Shown here: positions 1 to 10,145 of the stretch, piece after piece
How positions within the stretch are numbered: position 1 is the stretch's first letter
How the letters are laid out: each line of letters opens with the position of its first letter
Source of the DNA: Liolophura sinensis
Taxonomy: Eukaryota; Mollusca; Polyplacophora; Chitonida; Chitonidae
DNA length: 64,000 nucleotides
NCBI RefSeq assembly: GCF_032854445.1
Contig: NC_088301.1
Location: 31,339,830 to 31,403,829, forward strand
Direction of reading: 5' to 3'
Notes under the pieces: model-generated
Databases searched by the model: none
Told to the model about the DNA's origin: nothing
The model's input: only the letters and a program-made list of their open reading frames with translations
Translations under genes and position numbers: made by a program

Positions 1-407
1 CAGAAAAGCTCACGGTCACGGATTTTACGTTCAAATTCGACATCAGTCTCATTTATTGATGGATAAACCGATTCTATTATTTGAATGCTGAAATGGTCCC
101 AGTCATGGTCGGAGGCAGAGAAATGCTCGCCTATTAGCAATTGTTTCTTGCGCACAGACTTACGATGCCCGTTCACCCGTAAATGTAGTTTCTGGGTGGT
201 CTTCTCAACATACTGCTGACCACACTTCTTGCATGTTTCCAAGTAAATACAATTGGACGCAATACAACTTAAGTTAACGTAGGAATTAACCGAATAACAT
301 TTACCAGTCAGTGAAGAAATAAAAGTGGCGGATGTATCAAATGATGGACATGTAAGACAATTGGTATGTCCACATTTGGAATACCGGTGCATATAACTTT
401 GGGGACA
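1..407 (-). pseudogene. Penelope-like retroelement, GIY-YIG endonuclease relic (partial)
   Basis: Reading the minus strand from 407 down to 1 gives about 135 codons without a stop. The peptide has a Cys-rich start (Y-S-K-C-G-H-T-N-C-L-T-C-P), then about 30 residues later C-K-K-C-G-Q-Q-Y-V-E-K-T, L-H-L-R-V-N-G-H-R and I-G-E-H-F-S. This order, a Cys/His cluster followed by KC..YV..T, an R...HR helix and a HF motif, is the C-terminal GIY-YIG endonuclease of Penelope-like elements, which nicks DNA to prime reverse transcription. The normally conserved Gly in YVG is Glu here, so the copy is probably inactive. Upstream on the minus strand the frame meets TAG and TAA just past 420, and no reverse transcriptase is seen. 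The other end runs off the window. The class call is by motif recognition; no search was run. Confidence 0.6.
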
Positions 408-970
408 TAGCCTCCTGCCTTGACAATCTTACTACTCCTTCGTTTAATGTTGCAGCTCTTTTACTCCAATAATGTTGGGCGTCTTCATAGACTGTCCAGA
501 ACCTACGAAGTGGCACTGTAGCTCCTGTTATAATGGATTTGTATATCTCACTAACTGTTACTATAACAAAACGACACATTTGCAACGCTTAGTCTTGTCA
601 GCATTAGTAATTTAGCATTTCTACTTGAAATATCTCATTAGTTTGGGTTTTTGAACCATTTTATCCAGCTATTGGAGAATCTTAAGTCAGGTGCAGTTAG
701 ATTCGCTCGGTGAGATATTGCTAGAAAGTCAACCAGTGTTATATTTCTATGAGATTGTGGTCGAACCCATGTCCTGGAAACGCATGCAAAAATTAGCTGA
801 TACAAAAAGTTGTAGTAAGTAATGTTGTAAGGGGGAGGGGGAGGGGAGGGGGAGGGGAGGGGCGCATGGATATAGAGGATTGATTAATCCTGAATGACTC
901 CAGTCAGCTCTATGAAAAAAATGGTCATCACAGTCGTATACGTTTAGCGTCTGACATTTTGTTTACACAG
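408..970. other. Non-coding stretch between retroelement relic and GPCR exon
   Basis: No exon could be supported. The missing first exon of the downstream GPCR would be expected on the + strand here or further left, but no hydrophobic TM1-like segment followed by a good GT donor was found. The last bases (961-970, GTTTACACAG) are the splice acceptor of the next exon. The stretch holds the G-rich tract at 831-862. Confidence 0.4.
831..862 (+). repeat. G-rich tract, potential G-quadruplex
   Basis: Runs of four or five G separated by single A residues repeat six times. Four or more G-runs with 1-base loops is the classic intramolecular G-quadruplex pattern. It lies about 110 bp upstream of the GPCR acceptor, probably inside its first intron. 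Whether it forms or matters is unknown. Confidence 0.7.
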
Positions 971-2647
971 GAAACCTGTTGGTGCTCTTTGTAATCTTAC
1001 GAAACATCCGAATGCGGTCTCGGACGAACTTCTTCCTGGCAAACCTGGCATTGGCAGATCTGTGTGTGGGGCTCTTCTGTGTCTTCCCCAATATGTCGAC
1101 TTTCCTCTCTCCTACCTGGATTCTTGGCAGGGTAAGTTCGACATCTGAACAGACTGGCTTGACGATAATTCTGTAGATACCATTTTCCGCCCACTTATCT
1201 ATGAAATCATCCATCATCTTGTTAGGGAACGAAAACGATTACTATAATATCAATATATTTCTCTACGAAATAACAAGTATTTTTAAATGTTTCCAACAGA
1301 CCTAAGCCAGTTGTATTACTCTTGTGTCTGGTAGACGGCTTAAGCTTATATTAATGAAGAGGCGCTAAGCGGAGCTTGTAACGGGGATGGACTTGAAGGC
1401 CGTCTGGGCCGCACACTGGCTTTGCCTTTCCTTTGAGAAATCTTCCTTTGTTGCTTTTCAGGCGATGTGTAAAGTATATTACTTCGTACACCAGATGAGT
1501 TACACGGCCTCCATCACTCTTCTCACTGTCATTTCCATGGAGAGGTACTTGGCCATTATGCATCCGCTCAAAGCACAGCGTCTGATTACGAAACGTAAGC
1601 TGAGGGCAGCTTTGGTTGTCATATGGCTACTCTCGGCAGCATACAACGTGCCTCAGCTAATCATGTTTGACACTGTCTACTTTCCCGATGGCGATGTCAC
1701 CTTTTGCTACACCACCGTTCAGGTGGTGGATATGAGAGTGTACCACACGGCGAATTTTGTCATCTGGTACGTTCTGCCGCTTATGCTCATGTCGTTTGTC
1801 TACACGCGGATATCTATCATTCTGTGGAGAACGAGTGGTCGAGGGCATTTTACTATCCGCCGCTGGCAGGGACCCAGAGGAGCAAACCACCTCCATTAAT
1901 CTTCACAGTATGACCTATTCACCTCTTCCATTGAGGATCTCGTTCAAGAAAAACTGCAATGAGTGCACGTATCTGAAAGAAAACGAACTCAACAACAAGG
2001 TGAAAGAAACGCCTTCGGCTCGTTCAAACGGAAGGCTTCGTTGCCTGGAACTGAGAGGAGTCGGAAAGAAGTTTAATGTTCCGAAAGAGCGTTGTCACGA
2101 GTATGACGTACACCAAGTCTCTGAAGATATAGAAAGTGAGACGAAATTTGATCATTTGGAGGACTCTTTGTCGGCTGCATCGGAAACTGACCGCAGCGAC
2201 CGAAGCAGCACGCCTTCTCCGCGCATGCGCGTATCGCTTATTGTCAACCGTAAAAATAAATGCGGGAGAAACTGGCCAGGACAGTCAGTGGATGAGTCTG
2301 CATACGTCACTCAAGTTGTACGGCCGGAACTAAAGAGGAAAGGATCTGGCCGTCGAAGGGACAAGACCAAATATAGCGCTCTACACGCCAGACGAAAGGT
2401 GATCCGCTTGCTTGTAGCAGTCGTCGTATCCTTTGCTGTCTGCGTTTTGCCGTATCACGTCCTTATTCTCATGAAAGACTGGGCAACGTCATCGACGGCT
2501 ACATCTATTTTCAGTTTATTCCCTCCAGTTTCCTATCTGATATTATACCTCAACAGTGGGCTCAATCCCATGCTATATGCCTTGTTCTCGGACAACTTTA
2601 GACGTAGCTTAGCGGAAGCATTTAAATGTAGAAATCGGGATGGTTAA
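971..2647 (+). CDS. Rhodopsin-class neuropeptide GPCR, trissin-receptor-like (GPCR 1, 5'-partial)
   Basis: A plasma-membrane peptide receptor, predicted to couple to G proteins. Exon 971-1131 follows acceptor TTTACACAG and encodes GN..V of TM1, the RMRSRTNFF loop and TM2 (NLALADLCVGLFCV), ending at donor AGG|GTAAGT. Exon 1462 onward, after TTGCTTTTCAG, begins AMCK with the conserved TM3 Cys, then MERYLAIMHP (ERY in place of DRY), TM4 ending SAAYNVPQ, an ECL2 Cys (TFCYTT) and TM5. A long loop 3 follows, then TM6 (SFAVCVLPYH, Val at the usual CWxP Trp) and TM7 (NSGLNPMLY) with FRRSL, ending at TAA 2645-2647. Loop 3 contains a frame change (see 1824-1908). The start codon and most of TM1 are missing. 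The SYTASI..MERY and SAAYN.P motifs resemble trissin receptors; orexin/CCK/QRFP-type receptors are the alternative. The GPCR class is near certain and the ligand group is moderate. Confidence 0.85.
1132..1461 (+). other. Intron of GPCR 1 (phase 0, before TM3)
   Basis: A 330-bp GT-AG intron. The donor is GTAAGT directly after the codon for Arg in ILGR, and the acceptor is TTGCTTTTCAG directly before GCGATGTGT. The same position and phase are used in the minus-strand paralog, where the intron is 1121 bp. The + frame stays open through 1387-1461, but this is intron by homology. Confidence 0.85.
1824..1908 (+). other. Frame change in loop 3 of GPCR 1: possible mini-intron or indel
   Basis: The TM3-TM5 frame reads to a TAA at 1897-1899, while the TM6-TM7 frame is one base shifted and already open before 1757. 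No single frame carries the whole receptor. A good acceptor, CCATTAATCTTCACAG, ends at 1908. A frame-compatible but weak donor (T|GTGGAG) starts at 1824, which would give an 85-bp intron and restore the frame. The paralog has no intron here. A one-base assembly error or a true frameshift is equally possible. Confidence 0.5.
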
Positions 2648-4244
2648 AAGCTTGTCCAGCTATCGCTTAACTTGATTGCGTGTGAACTGTATTAATGGGA
2701 GGGAACACGTGAGAACGTTGAAAGCATTAAGTTAAAGAATGTATCTTGATCCTCTGTTAAAATCGCTCATTGAGTGATACATACTGTGACAAACACTCGG
2801 GTCCATATTTCCATGCGAAAACTAAACATATTGTGGAGCGCTGATTTACTTCGTGAATGTGACTTTAAGCCCATAGGTGTTTAGAAAAACCATTTGTTGG
2901 CGAGGAATGTAAATGTTATCTTTTATAAATATATGAATATATTATATTATTTATGTTTGTGGTTAAACTGCTGTATGAAATTCAGAAAAGCATATAATGT
3001 TAATTGTGCATGGTCAAATCTGGAATCAGTCTTTCAGTGGTTGTATGTTACTAGTAATATGAAATCACCCCTTAAGTACACCAATGCATAACGGGTGAGA
3101 GTGTCTCAGATTGTTGAAATGACAAGTATTAATTCTCGGAAAGAGCTCCATCCAAGACTCAGTGCTGATTCAGTATCATCTATTTTTTCTTTTATCCGCT
3201 CACAATCGTTTGCTTGAGACAAAAATTTCGTGTAACTGGAAACCAATAAATCTACCGGGCAGAAAATTTGTGAGATGTAGTATTGATTTTAGGACGACCC
3301 ATCGCAACTTTGAAGCGCTCTTTTCTCTGTCGATTTTCTTTGCCTCTCCAAGCCGATTGTTGAGTTACCACAACGTGAAGCACCCCGGGGTCATACCAGG
3401 CGATCCTTTGAGGCCCTGGATAAACAACTGACTGCTCATGTTGGAAGCTTTGGAAGAGTTTGGAGACCTTAACAACCCTGGTACGAGAGTTTTTCCTTTG
3501 AACAACAAAGTCATCCAATGATTGTGTTCCTCTCGGACTCTCGAGTTCTGCTCTCAGGTAGAGTAATAGATGCAGACCTCAGACGTATGCATTGATTGCA
3601 ACAAAGACATCGGAAAAGATCCATGCTATCCGAATGACTATAAAAATATCCACCGTCTCCAAATATTCTTTAGAAGCAAAAACATATATCTTTATTAAGC
3701 TAATGAACCTTTCACTCAAGCGTCACTTAAGATCATCGCACATTTATTCCAGACCGTTCAAGAAGGATATGTTTACAATTCCAAACCAACAAATATCACA
3801 ATCGAAACAGATAAGATATTAAACAGTTCATAAAACTGCCTAAATTGAAGCAAATTCATTGGCTTGAAACTGTTATGTATTCTCACTTCAGCCTAAAATT
3901 ATAATTTTCATTCCCGAATTTTCATAATTTTGTCTATTAACTCTTTATAATTTTTCACACTGGTCTCGGATCCCAGTCGGGTCTACGCACCAACAAGCTG
4001 TACAAGGCCCACTCCAGTGACATATATCCATTCTACAAGTAGTTGCATGGTTGCAAACTGTCATGTGTGTAGTTGCATGGCTCTATACTGTTTAGCATGC
4101 GGTAGTGTGACTGCAAGATATAGGCTGATTTATGTGTGAAACCGGGTGATTTTCTGTATTTTTGTGGTTATAGTCGTATGCTGAGCCTCCTGAAGGTTGT
4201 TTACTGAAACATATATTTACTGATACGGCTCTATAATATTAATG
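2648..4244. other. 3' flank of GPCR 1, no gene seen
   Basis: AT-rich DNA. It probably includes the 3' UTR of GPCR 1, but no single convincing AATAAA signal stands out. ORFs here are under 90 codons with no recognisable motifs. Around 4040-4090 a short phrase (GTAGTTGCATGG) occurs twice and leads into the 30-bp array. Confidence 0.4.
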
Positions 4245-4520
4245 TAAATTATAGCGCTTGTATAATGTTCTATGTAAATTAGAGCACTTGTGTAATGTTG
4301 TATGTGAATTAGGGCGCTTGTATACTGTAGTATGTGAAATAGGGCGCTTGTATAATGTTCTATGTGAATTTGGACGCTTGTATAATGCTCTATGTAAATT
4401 AGAGCGCTTGTGTAATGTTGTATGTGAATTAGGGCGCTTGTATACTGTTGTATGTGAAATAGGGCGCTTGTATAATGTTCTATATGAATTAGGGCGCTTG
4501 TATATTCTTACAGTGTATAT
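4245..4520 (+). repeat. 30-bp minisatellite with 120-bp higher-order period
   Basis: About nine units of 30 bp with phrases such as TATGTGAATT, AGGGCGCTTG and TATAATGTTC. Variant units recur in the same order every four copies (the 4271 and 4391 units match), so a 120-bp block was itself duplicated. The unit length is divisible by 3, which explains the open frame 4258-4524 without coding function. Confidence 0.9.
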
Positions 4521-7022
4521 ATGAATTAGGGTGCCCCTGATTTCTGTGCAGTATTGCGGTTGTGCACTGTCATATGTGCCAATTGTGCGGCTATGTACCG
4601 TTATATGTTCAGTAGGATATCGTAAAGATTATTGTGTTAGCATTTTTTTTCCTTCTTACGGCTGTTTGTTGTTCAACATTTCCATATTTGGTGTGGTGCA
4701 GGAGTTTTCATATTGCATATTTCGTACAGTTATGATTGATTGTACAAATGTGGTATACGGGTATTAGATATACATTGTTTCAGATGATATACTGCAGTCC
4801 ATAAAGGAACTCAACTCAAAACTAAATTTCATGTCCTCAAAAATGCTATAATGGTTCACGTGTATCGGCATTTATAAGTGGTACTAATGACCATAGCAGA
4901 TTTCACAAGAAATACGATAACATCACGTGCGATAGCTCAACATAACATTAATAGATTTCATAGGTGAAATATCTTTCAAAATGTTATCTTTTTCCATATA
5001 TAGAATCACGTATTTATTAATCTGTTTGATTGATGATTAACCCAGGAATTGTTTGCATATACGACGGGGTTAAAGGTTATGGCCGGAACAGACTGGAGTG
5101 GCATGTGTAAACCATCGCCAGGTACCTGACCAATCTCCTGTCTTAAAACCGCAAAAAAACCATTGAAGGCTGGATTCAAGTCTTTGCCAAGAGTCCATCG
5201 GCTGCGCTGACAAGAGTGGTCTAGCCGAAGTGAGGTTTGTGCCGCCAGTAAACAAAAAAGTCAAACTGTAAGGATATAATATCATCCAAGCAATGTATTC
5301 TCTGTGATTAAAAAGGAAATGTTGCAGATTTTGTAATTTTGGTCATTTTCTAATCGCTGAACAGATGATAATACCTGTAAACAATGGAAATGATGCAGCA
5401 GCTGTGTGTGAACATTACATAAAATCACGTAATCCTGAATCCACAGATCATACACTGTGTTTTGCATTGAAGCAACAACAAACTGTTTAATATGGTTTTG
5501 AAAACAAGAAACCAGAATTTCAGATTTGTTGGCGACTGAACTCTCTTTTTTGCGATGCCATAACTACTTCCCAGAAAGCGGCAGGCTTTTATCTTCGGAG
5601 AATCTTGCACAATCCTATACGACAACGAGAATCATAAATATATACTATAACACTTTAATGTTTTATGCTAAAACGCTTCAAATCTACTTCAGACTTTATA
5701 TTTGAGTTTCAATATTGAGCACCAGCACTTGGTCAACAAACCAAATCATATTCTTGAAACAGTATGATTACATCATAATTAAATATATTATGTCCTATGC
5801 AAAACTATATTCTTAAAAAAATAGTCAACTTGGTTTGAGATTGTAATCTGCTTTTTCTGGCATAAAATACATTCCTAAATACGTTTAAAATTTTTATTCA
5901 TACTATAAATCGAATATCAAAGACAAAAAAAACAAGTATTTAAAAGTAAGTAACCCTTATAGTTACTGTTGTTAGCAATGTGTATAAATATCATCTGGCA
6001 CCGCGCCCTCACTGCGTGTTGTGCCTTCGTTGTGCCATCGTGTCAGTTAGCTCCTGTGGCCGCGTTCGCAGAGTCTAAAGTTCGTTGAAGACCACCTGTC
6101 TTCCACCAATATGTTGTTCATATGTGTACATCACGTGGAAAGATTCATGAGCAGCTTGCCAAAGGCCGGTGGTTTACCCCGAACACTCCGTTTTCTACAC
6201 CCATATCACAGATCACAGTCGTATATAAGTGAATACTGCGTTAAGCAAGAGTCAAATAAATAAATCAATCAATAAAAATACGGCCGAGGATGTGTCAATT
6301 GTACCATGGTTCCTTTATTATGATGACGAGACTCAACTATATACAGTTGCACTAAAATGTCAAATGTCGGTAGCCTTGCCGAACCGTTACAATAATCAGT
6401 GTAGAAAGTAGCATGTGTGATGGAAATACGTTTCCACACGCAGAGACAATTTGAATGCCAGTAGGACATGACCATTATTCTTCTACAATACGCATGCGCC
6501 GTCTAATCACTTGAAATACGGGTAATGACAATGGAAATGCGAACTAGTATACAGAAAAGAGCAAGGCCGCAAAAATTGGATTGGAATGGCTTTAGGCAGT
6601 AATTAAAGGTTCTCCTTTAAGAAATGATGGTGAATAGACACTCGCCGTGATTAGCGAAGCTATAGACTAGCTACATTATACGTTTCTTAACTATAGTTAT
6701 CACCCCAGGCGACATATCCGAGATTTGAACTTGATCATGACGGCAATGGGAGCAAATCCTGGCCAATGGTTGTAAGGCGAACATGTAGAACACGAACACG
6801 AGTTGGCATCCGGTCATTTTGTCTGCCCATTCTATTTGGCTTGGTCCGCATTAACATTGCACATGACGATATATAATCACAAAGACCATTAATGTGTTAA
6901 CCGAGTTATGGCTTGTATTCGCCATAACCATACCAGATATAAAGTAATGTAATTGAAATGGCTATTTTTCTGTTGTGGAGGACATAATAATGTAAGAGCA
7001 ATGACCATTAATCTTTTGTGTC
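4521..7022. other. Intergenic, no gene seen
   Basis: AT-rich sequence with only short ORFs and no recognisable protein motifs, tandem arrays or SINE copies. At 6005-6055 there is a small run of GTTGTGCC/GTGCCATCGTG phrases resembling those near 51180-51220. Nothing further can be supported. Confidence 0.35.
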
Positions 7023-7084
7023 GCGCTCATATAAGTGAAATATTCTTGAGTGCAGCGTAAAACAACAATTAAATAAATAAATAA
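7023..7084 (+). mobile_element. SINE 3' fragment
   Basis: Contains the SINE tail signature ATATAAGTGAAATATTCTTG, a GCGTAAAAC phrase and the AAATAAATAAAT tail. Only the last 60 bp or so of the element is present, in + orientation. Confidence 0.75.
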
Positions 7085-7114
7085 TATTTCGAGAGACATG
7101 ATTAATAAAGTGAT

Positions 7115-7294
7115 CATGAATCTGTTGACGGGGATATAATCATTTAATCGTAATAACCATGAATCTGTTGATTGGGATATAATCATTTAATCGTAATAAC
7201 CATGAATCTGCTGACGGGGATATGATCATTTACTCATAATGACCATGATTCTGTTGACGGGGATATAATCATTTAATCGTAATAGCCATGAATC
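7115..7294 (+). repeat. 43-bp minisatellite, about 4 copies
   Basis: Units start at 7115, 7158, 7201, 7244 and a partial one at 7287, each beginning CATGAATCTG (or CATGATTCTG) and carrying GACGGGGATATAATCATTTA. Spacing is exactly 43 bp throughout. Confidence 0.92.
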
Positions 7295-7659
7295 TAACAG
7301 GTATGCAATAGAAAATACCACTTGCCTGTTTCCCGGACAACACCCATATTATGGTATAATGATCACAAATCTGTCTGTACAGTTCACCATTAAATTAAAC
7401 TAATGATTAATACATTTACGAGCAAATGGCCCCAGATGTCCCGGTTAGGCATCAGTTTACGAATATTAATACATCGTATTTGTGGAATGGATTTCTCATT
7501 TATTATGGTAATGTGATAGTTGCTGCCAAATGTCAACGTGGTAAGCCCACACACTGTATATCTGTACTAGATAAATAACTCATGAGATTCAATATAAATT
7601 TTTTTCTAAAACCCAATAGGAATATAATTATATATAATCTGGATCTTCGGATATACCAT

Positions 7660-7738
7660 AATTATGTCCACTGTCGTATAGGTGAAATATTCTTCAGTAA
7701 GGCGTAAAACACCAATTAAATAAATAATAAAAATAAAT
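7660..7738 (+). mobile_element. SINE 3' fragment
   Basis: Carries CCACTGTCGTATAGGTGAAA, TATTCTTCAGTAAGGCGTAA and an AT-rich tail of AAAT units. It is a diverged 3' end of the window's SINE family in + orientation; the head is absent. Confidence 0.7.
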
Positions 7739-8842
7739 AGAAAATTATGCGCCTGGAACATCGCCAATGTGTCAATTATATGACACCGATCTACGTTCTT
7801 ACGTAATTTGTTTCTCATTTCTTTAAAGGAAACAAAGCAACTGGTTAATCAGCAAAATTGAGTATTCTTTTTACTTTTTGAAAAAAACACTTATTAACAT
7901 TTTGATTTACACACGACAAACTGCCTGTTCTTTGATTAAGCGCCTGTCTATTATCTTGATACGATGAGAGAATGCCTTCAATGACCAGTAGATTTTCAGA
8001 CTTGGCAATATTGCATGAAGAAAAAAGTATGGGATTAACCATTGGCTACTATGAGCCTCCAGACGCAAAAGTCAATACTGAGAGACGATAGTCCTTGGCT
8101 GGGTGAATAAGACCGTCTTGAAGTAGAATGTGTAGCCAGGCCTCAAGGCTGTTGGTGTTCGCTCTTAATAGAGGAAGTCGTCAGTGAAGGCTTACAGTGT
8201 TTTGCCGGCGATGTTGAGTACGTCTACCGTAGCTGCAACTAATTCTGGCCAGCAAAAGCCCAGACGAGAAAGCTGACATCGCTGGGATATTAAGAAATAA
8301 CTTGAATGAATAAAGGCCATTAAGATACATACTCAGAGGAATGTTTTCAGCTTCAGATAAATATAAGATCAATTCTGTCGAATGTTTCGTTTTGTCTTGT
8401 GTGGCTTACTCGGTTGTGTCATTTTATACGATAAGACATTGACGATTACTGCCAGGTATTTGTTTTCGTGACACATGACGGATGGATTCGGTTCGAGGTA
8501 GAGTGAAATGTTTAAATTATAGTGAGAGAGACGGTTTGTCTTGACGCTGTATGTTGGGATATCTCAAGTGACAACTTTGGAATTTCATTGAATACTCATT
8601 TTACTTCCACGTAGCTGACTTGCCAACTTTTTGAACATCGAATAGTAAAAAACCAAAAAGTAAACAAAATTAAAAAAACACAAAAAACAAGAATAACATA
8701 AAAACAAAGAAAAACTATAGTTTAACCCATTTTATGTTTACAGTTATGTAATGGGTTATTTTTCACGGAGAAAACTGTTTCTCGTCAGTTCAAATTTTAC
8801 CGCTTGACGAATCATGCATTCAGGATATTATCTTGTTCAAGC
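7739..8842. other. Intergenic, no gene seen
   Basis: Mixed-composition non-coding DNA. An A-rich patch lies at 8645-8720. Short ORFs on both strands have no recognisable domain. Confidence 0.35.
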
Positions 8843-9075
8843 ATTAAGATGCATATGATAAACCTGTAGGATATCATTAAGATGCTTATGATAAAGCTGT
8901 AGGATTTCATTAAGATGCTTATGATAAAGCTGTAGGATTTCATTAAGGTGCTTATGATAAACCTGTAGGATATCATTAAGATGCATATGATAAACCTGTA
9001 GGATATCATTAAGATGCATATGATAAAGCTGTAGGATTTCATTAAGGTGCTTATGATAAACATGTAGGATTTGAA
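8843..9075 (+). repeat. 33-bp minisatellite, about 7 copies
   Basis: Units carry CATTAAGATGC, TATGATAAA and CTGTAGGAT at 33-bp spacing (8843, 8876 and onward). Two unit variants (ACCTGTAGGATATC and GCTGTAGGATTTC) are mixed. The 11-codon period produces open minus-strand frames that should not be taken as genes. Confidence 0.9.
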
Positions 9076-9569
9076 CAGGTTCGTAAAATACATAACCATT
9101 TAGATGCCATTATATAGGAATCGAACTCCTTATCCTATTGAACTCCATGGTTTCTACGCACGCATGTTACCACTGGACAAATGCGGACAATGCGTCAGAA
9201 ACTATGAAATATTATGGTGAATGTAGAGTTCCTCTGAGCTTCTAAATTATTTTTTTTTTTGATTTATAAAATATATGATTGCTTCGTTATACCTTACCTC
9301 TCCTTCACTACACACCAAATATGTGGAAATGATTTTGAATCAGGTCATCATATTTTTATTATTAAAGCGTTATCCAGCGGGCTTTCTCTTAAAACAACAA
9401 AATCTGCTTTTGTTTTTTATATGATCAATCGCATCACTACAGTTTTTCACACATGTTCTTTAGTAATTGTACATCATGTTCAAGTAAGTTTCACTTGTTT
9501 TTCTACATGAAAAAAATTACACCTCCCTGGTGCACGAGTTTTTATTTAGTTGCAAGGTGTCGTGTAATC

Positions 9570-9793
9570 ATAGGATTAGGGGACACCGCGGCTCAGTTGG
9601 TTAGCCCGCTAGCGCAGCGTAATGACCCAGGAGCCTCTCACCAATGTGCCGTAAGTGGGAAGGTTTGCCAGCAACCTGTGGATGGTCGTGGGTTTCCCCC
9701 GGGCTCTGCCCGGTTTCCTCCCACCATAATACTGGCCGCCGTCGTATAGGTGAAATAAAACACCAATCAAATAAATAAATAATTATAGGATTA
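9570..9793 (+). mobile_element. Near full-length tRNA-derived SINE with target-site duplication
   Basis: The element runs from the GGGG at 9579 to the AAATAAATAAAT tail near 9784. The head has a tRNA A-box-like phrase (CGGCTCAGTTGG), followed by GCTAGCGCAGCGTAATGACC. The body has GCAACCTGTGGATGGTCGTG, a CCCGGGCTCTGCCCGG palindrome and the 3' signature GCCGCCGTCGTATAGGTGAA. ATAGGATTA at 9570-9578 is repeated at 9785-9793, a 9-bp target-site duplication showing insertion by retroposition. LINE-encoded enzymes normally mobilise such elements; no partner LINE is seen here. Confidence 0.88.
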
Positions 9794-9899
9794 ATATTTA
9801 ACGCCGCACTGAAGACTTTCGCACTTATACAACCGGTCAAAGTTATGGTTGGAAAGTCTAGAAGTACGGGAAGTAAAAGATCGCCTTTTACCATGTACC

Positions 9900-10065
9900 A
9901 AATGACCGAGTGGTTAGCGTGCTAGCGCAGCACAATAACTAAGCAGATGTCAACGACTTGTGAATCGCCGTGGGTTTCCTCAGAGTTGTGTCCGGTCTCC
10001 TCTCACTACAATTCGGACCGCTGTGGTACAAGTAAAACAATTTTTACGAGGTAATATACCAATCA
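9900..10065 (+). mobile_element. Degenerate SINE copy
   Basis: A worn copy of the same family: GACCGAGTGGTTAGCGTGCT in the head, CGCCGTGGGTTTCC in the body, and only traces of the 3' signature and tail. It lies about 100 bp after the intact copy in the same orientation. Confidence 0.6.
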
Positions 10066-10145
10066 CCATGATAACGTGGCCATGAGGATAACACCTCCAC
10101 CTATGTGTGCTTTGGGTTTTCATTTCTACTATGATAGCAAAGTAA

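Noticed and set aside
1387-1461. Upstream extension of the TM3 exon of receptor 1 from an ATG at 1387
   Set aside because: The open frame crosses a clear acceptor at 1461, and homology with the paralog begins exactly at 1462.
4258-4524. 88-codon Cys/Leu repeat ORF
   Set aside because: Product of the 30-bp minisatellite; no signal peptide or flanking exon.
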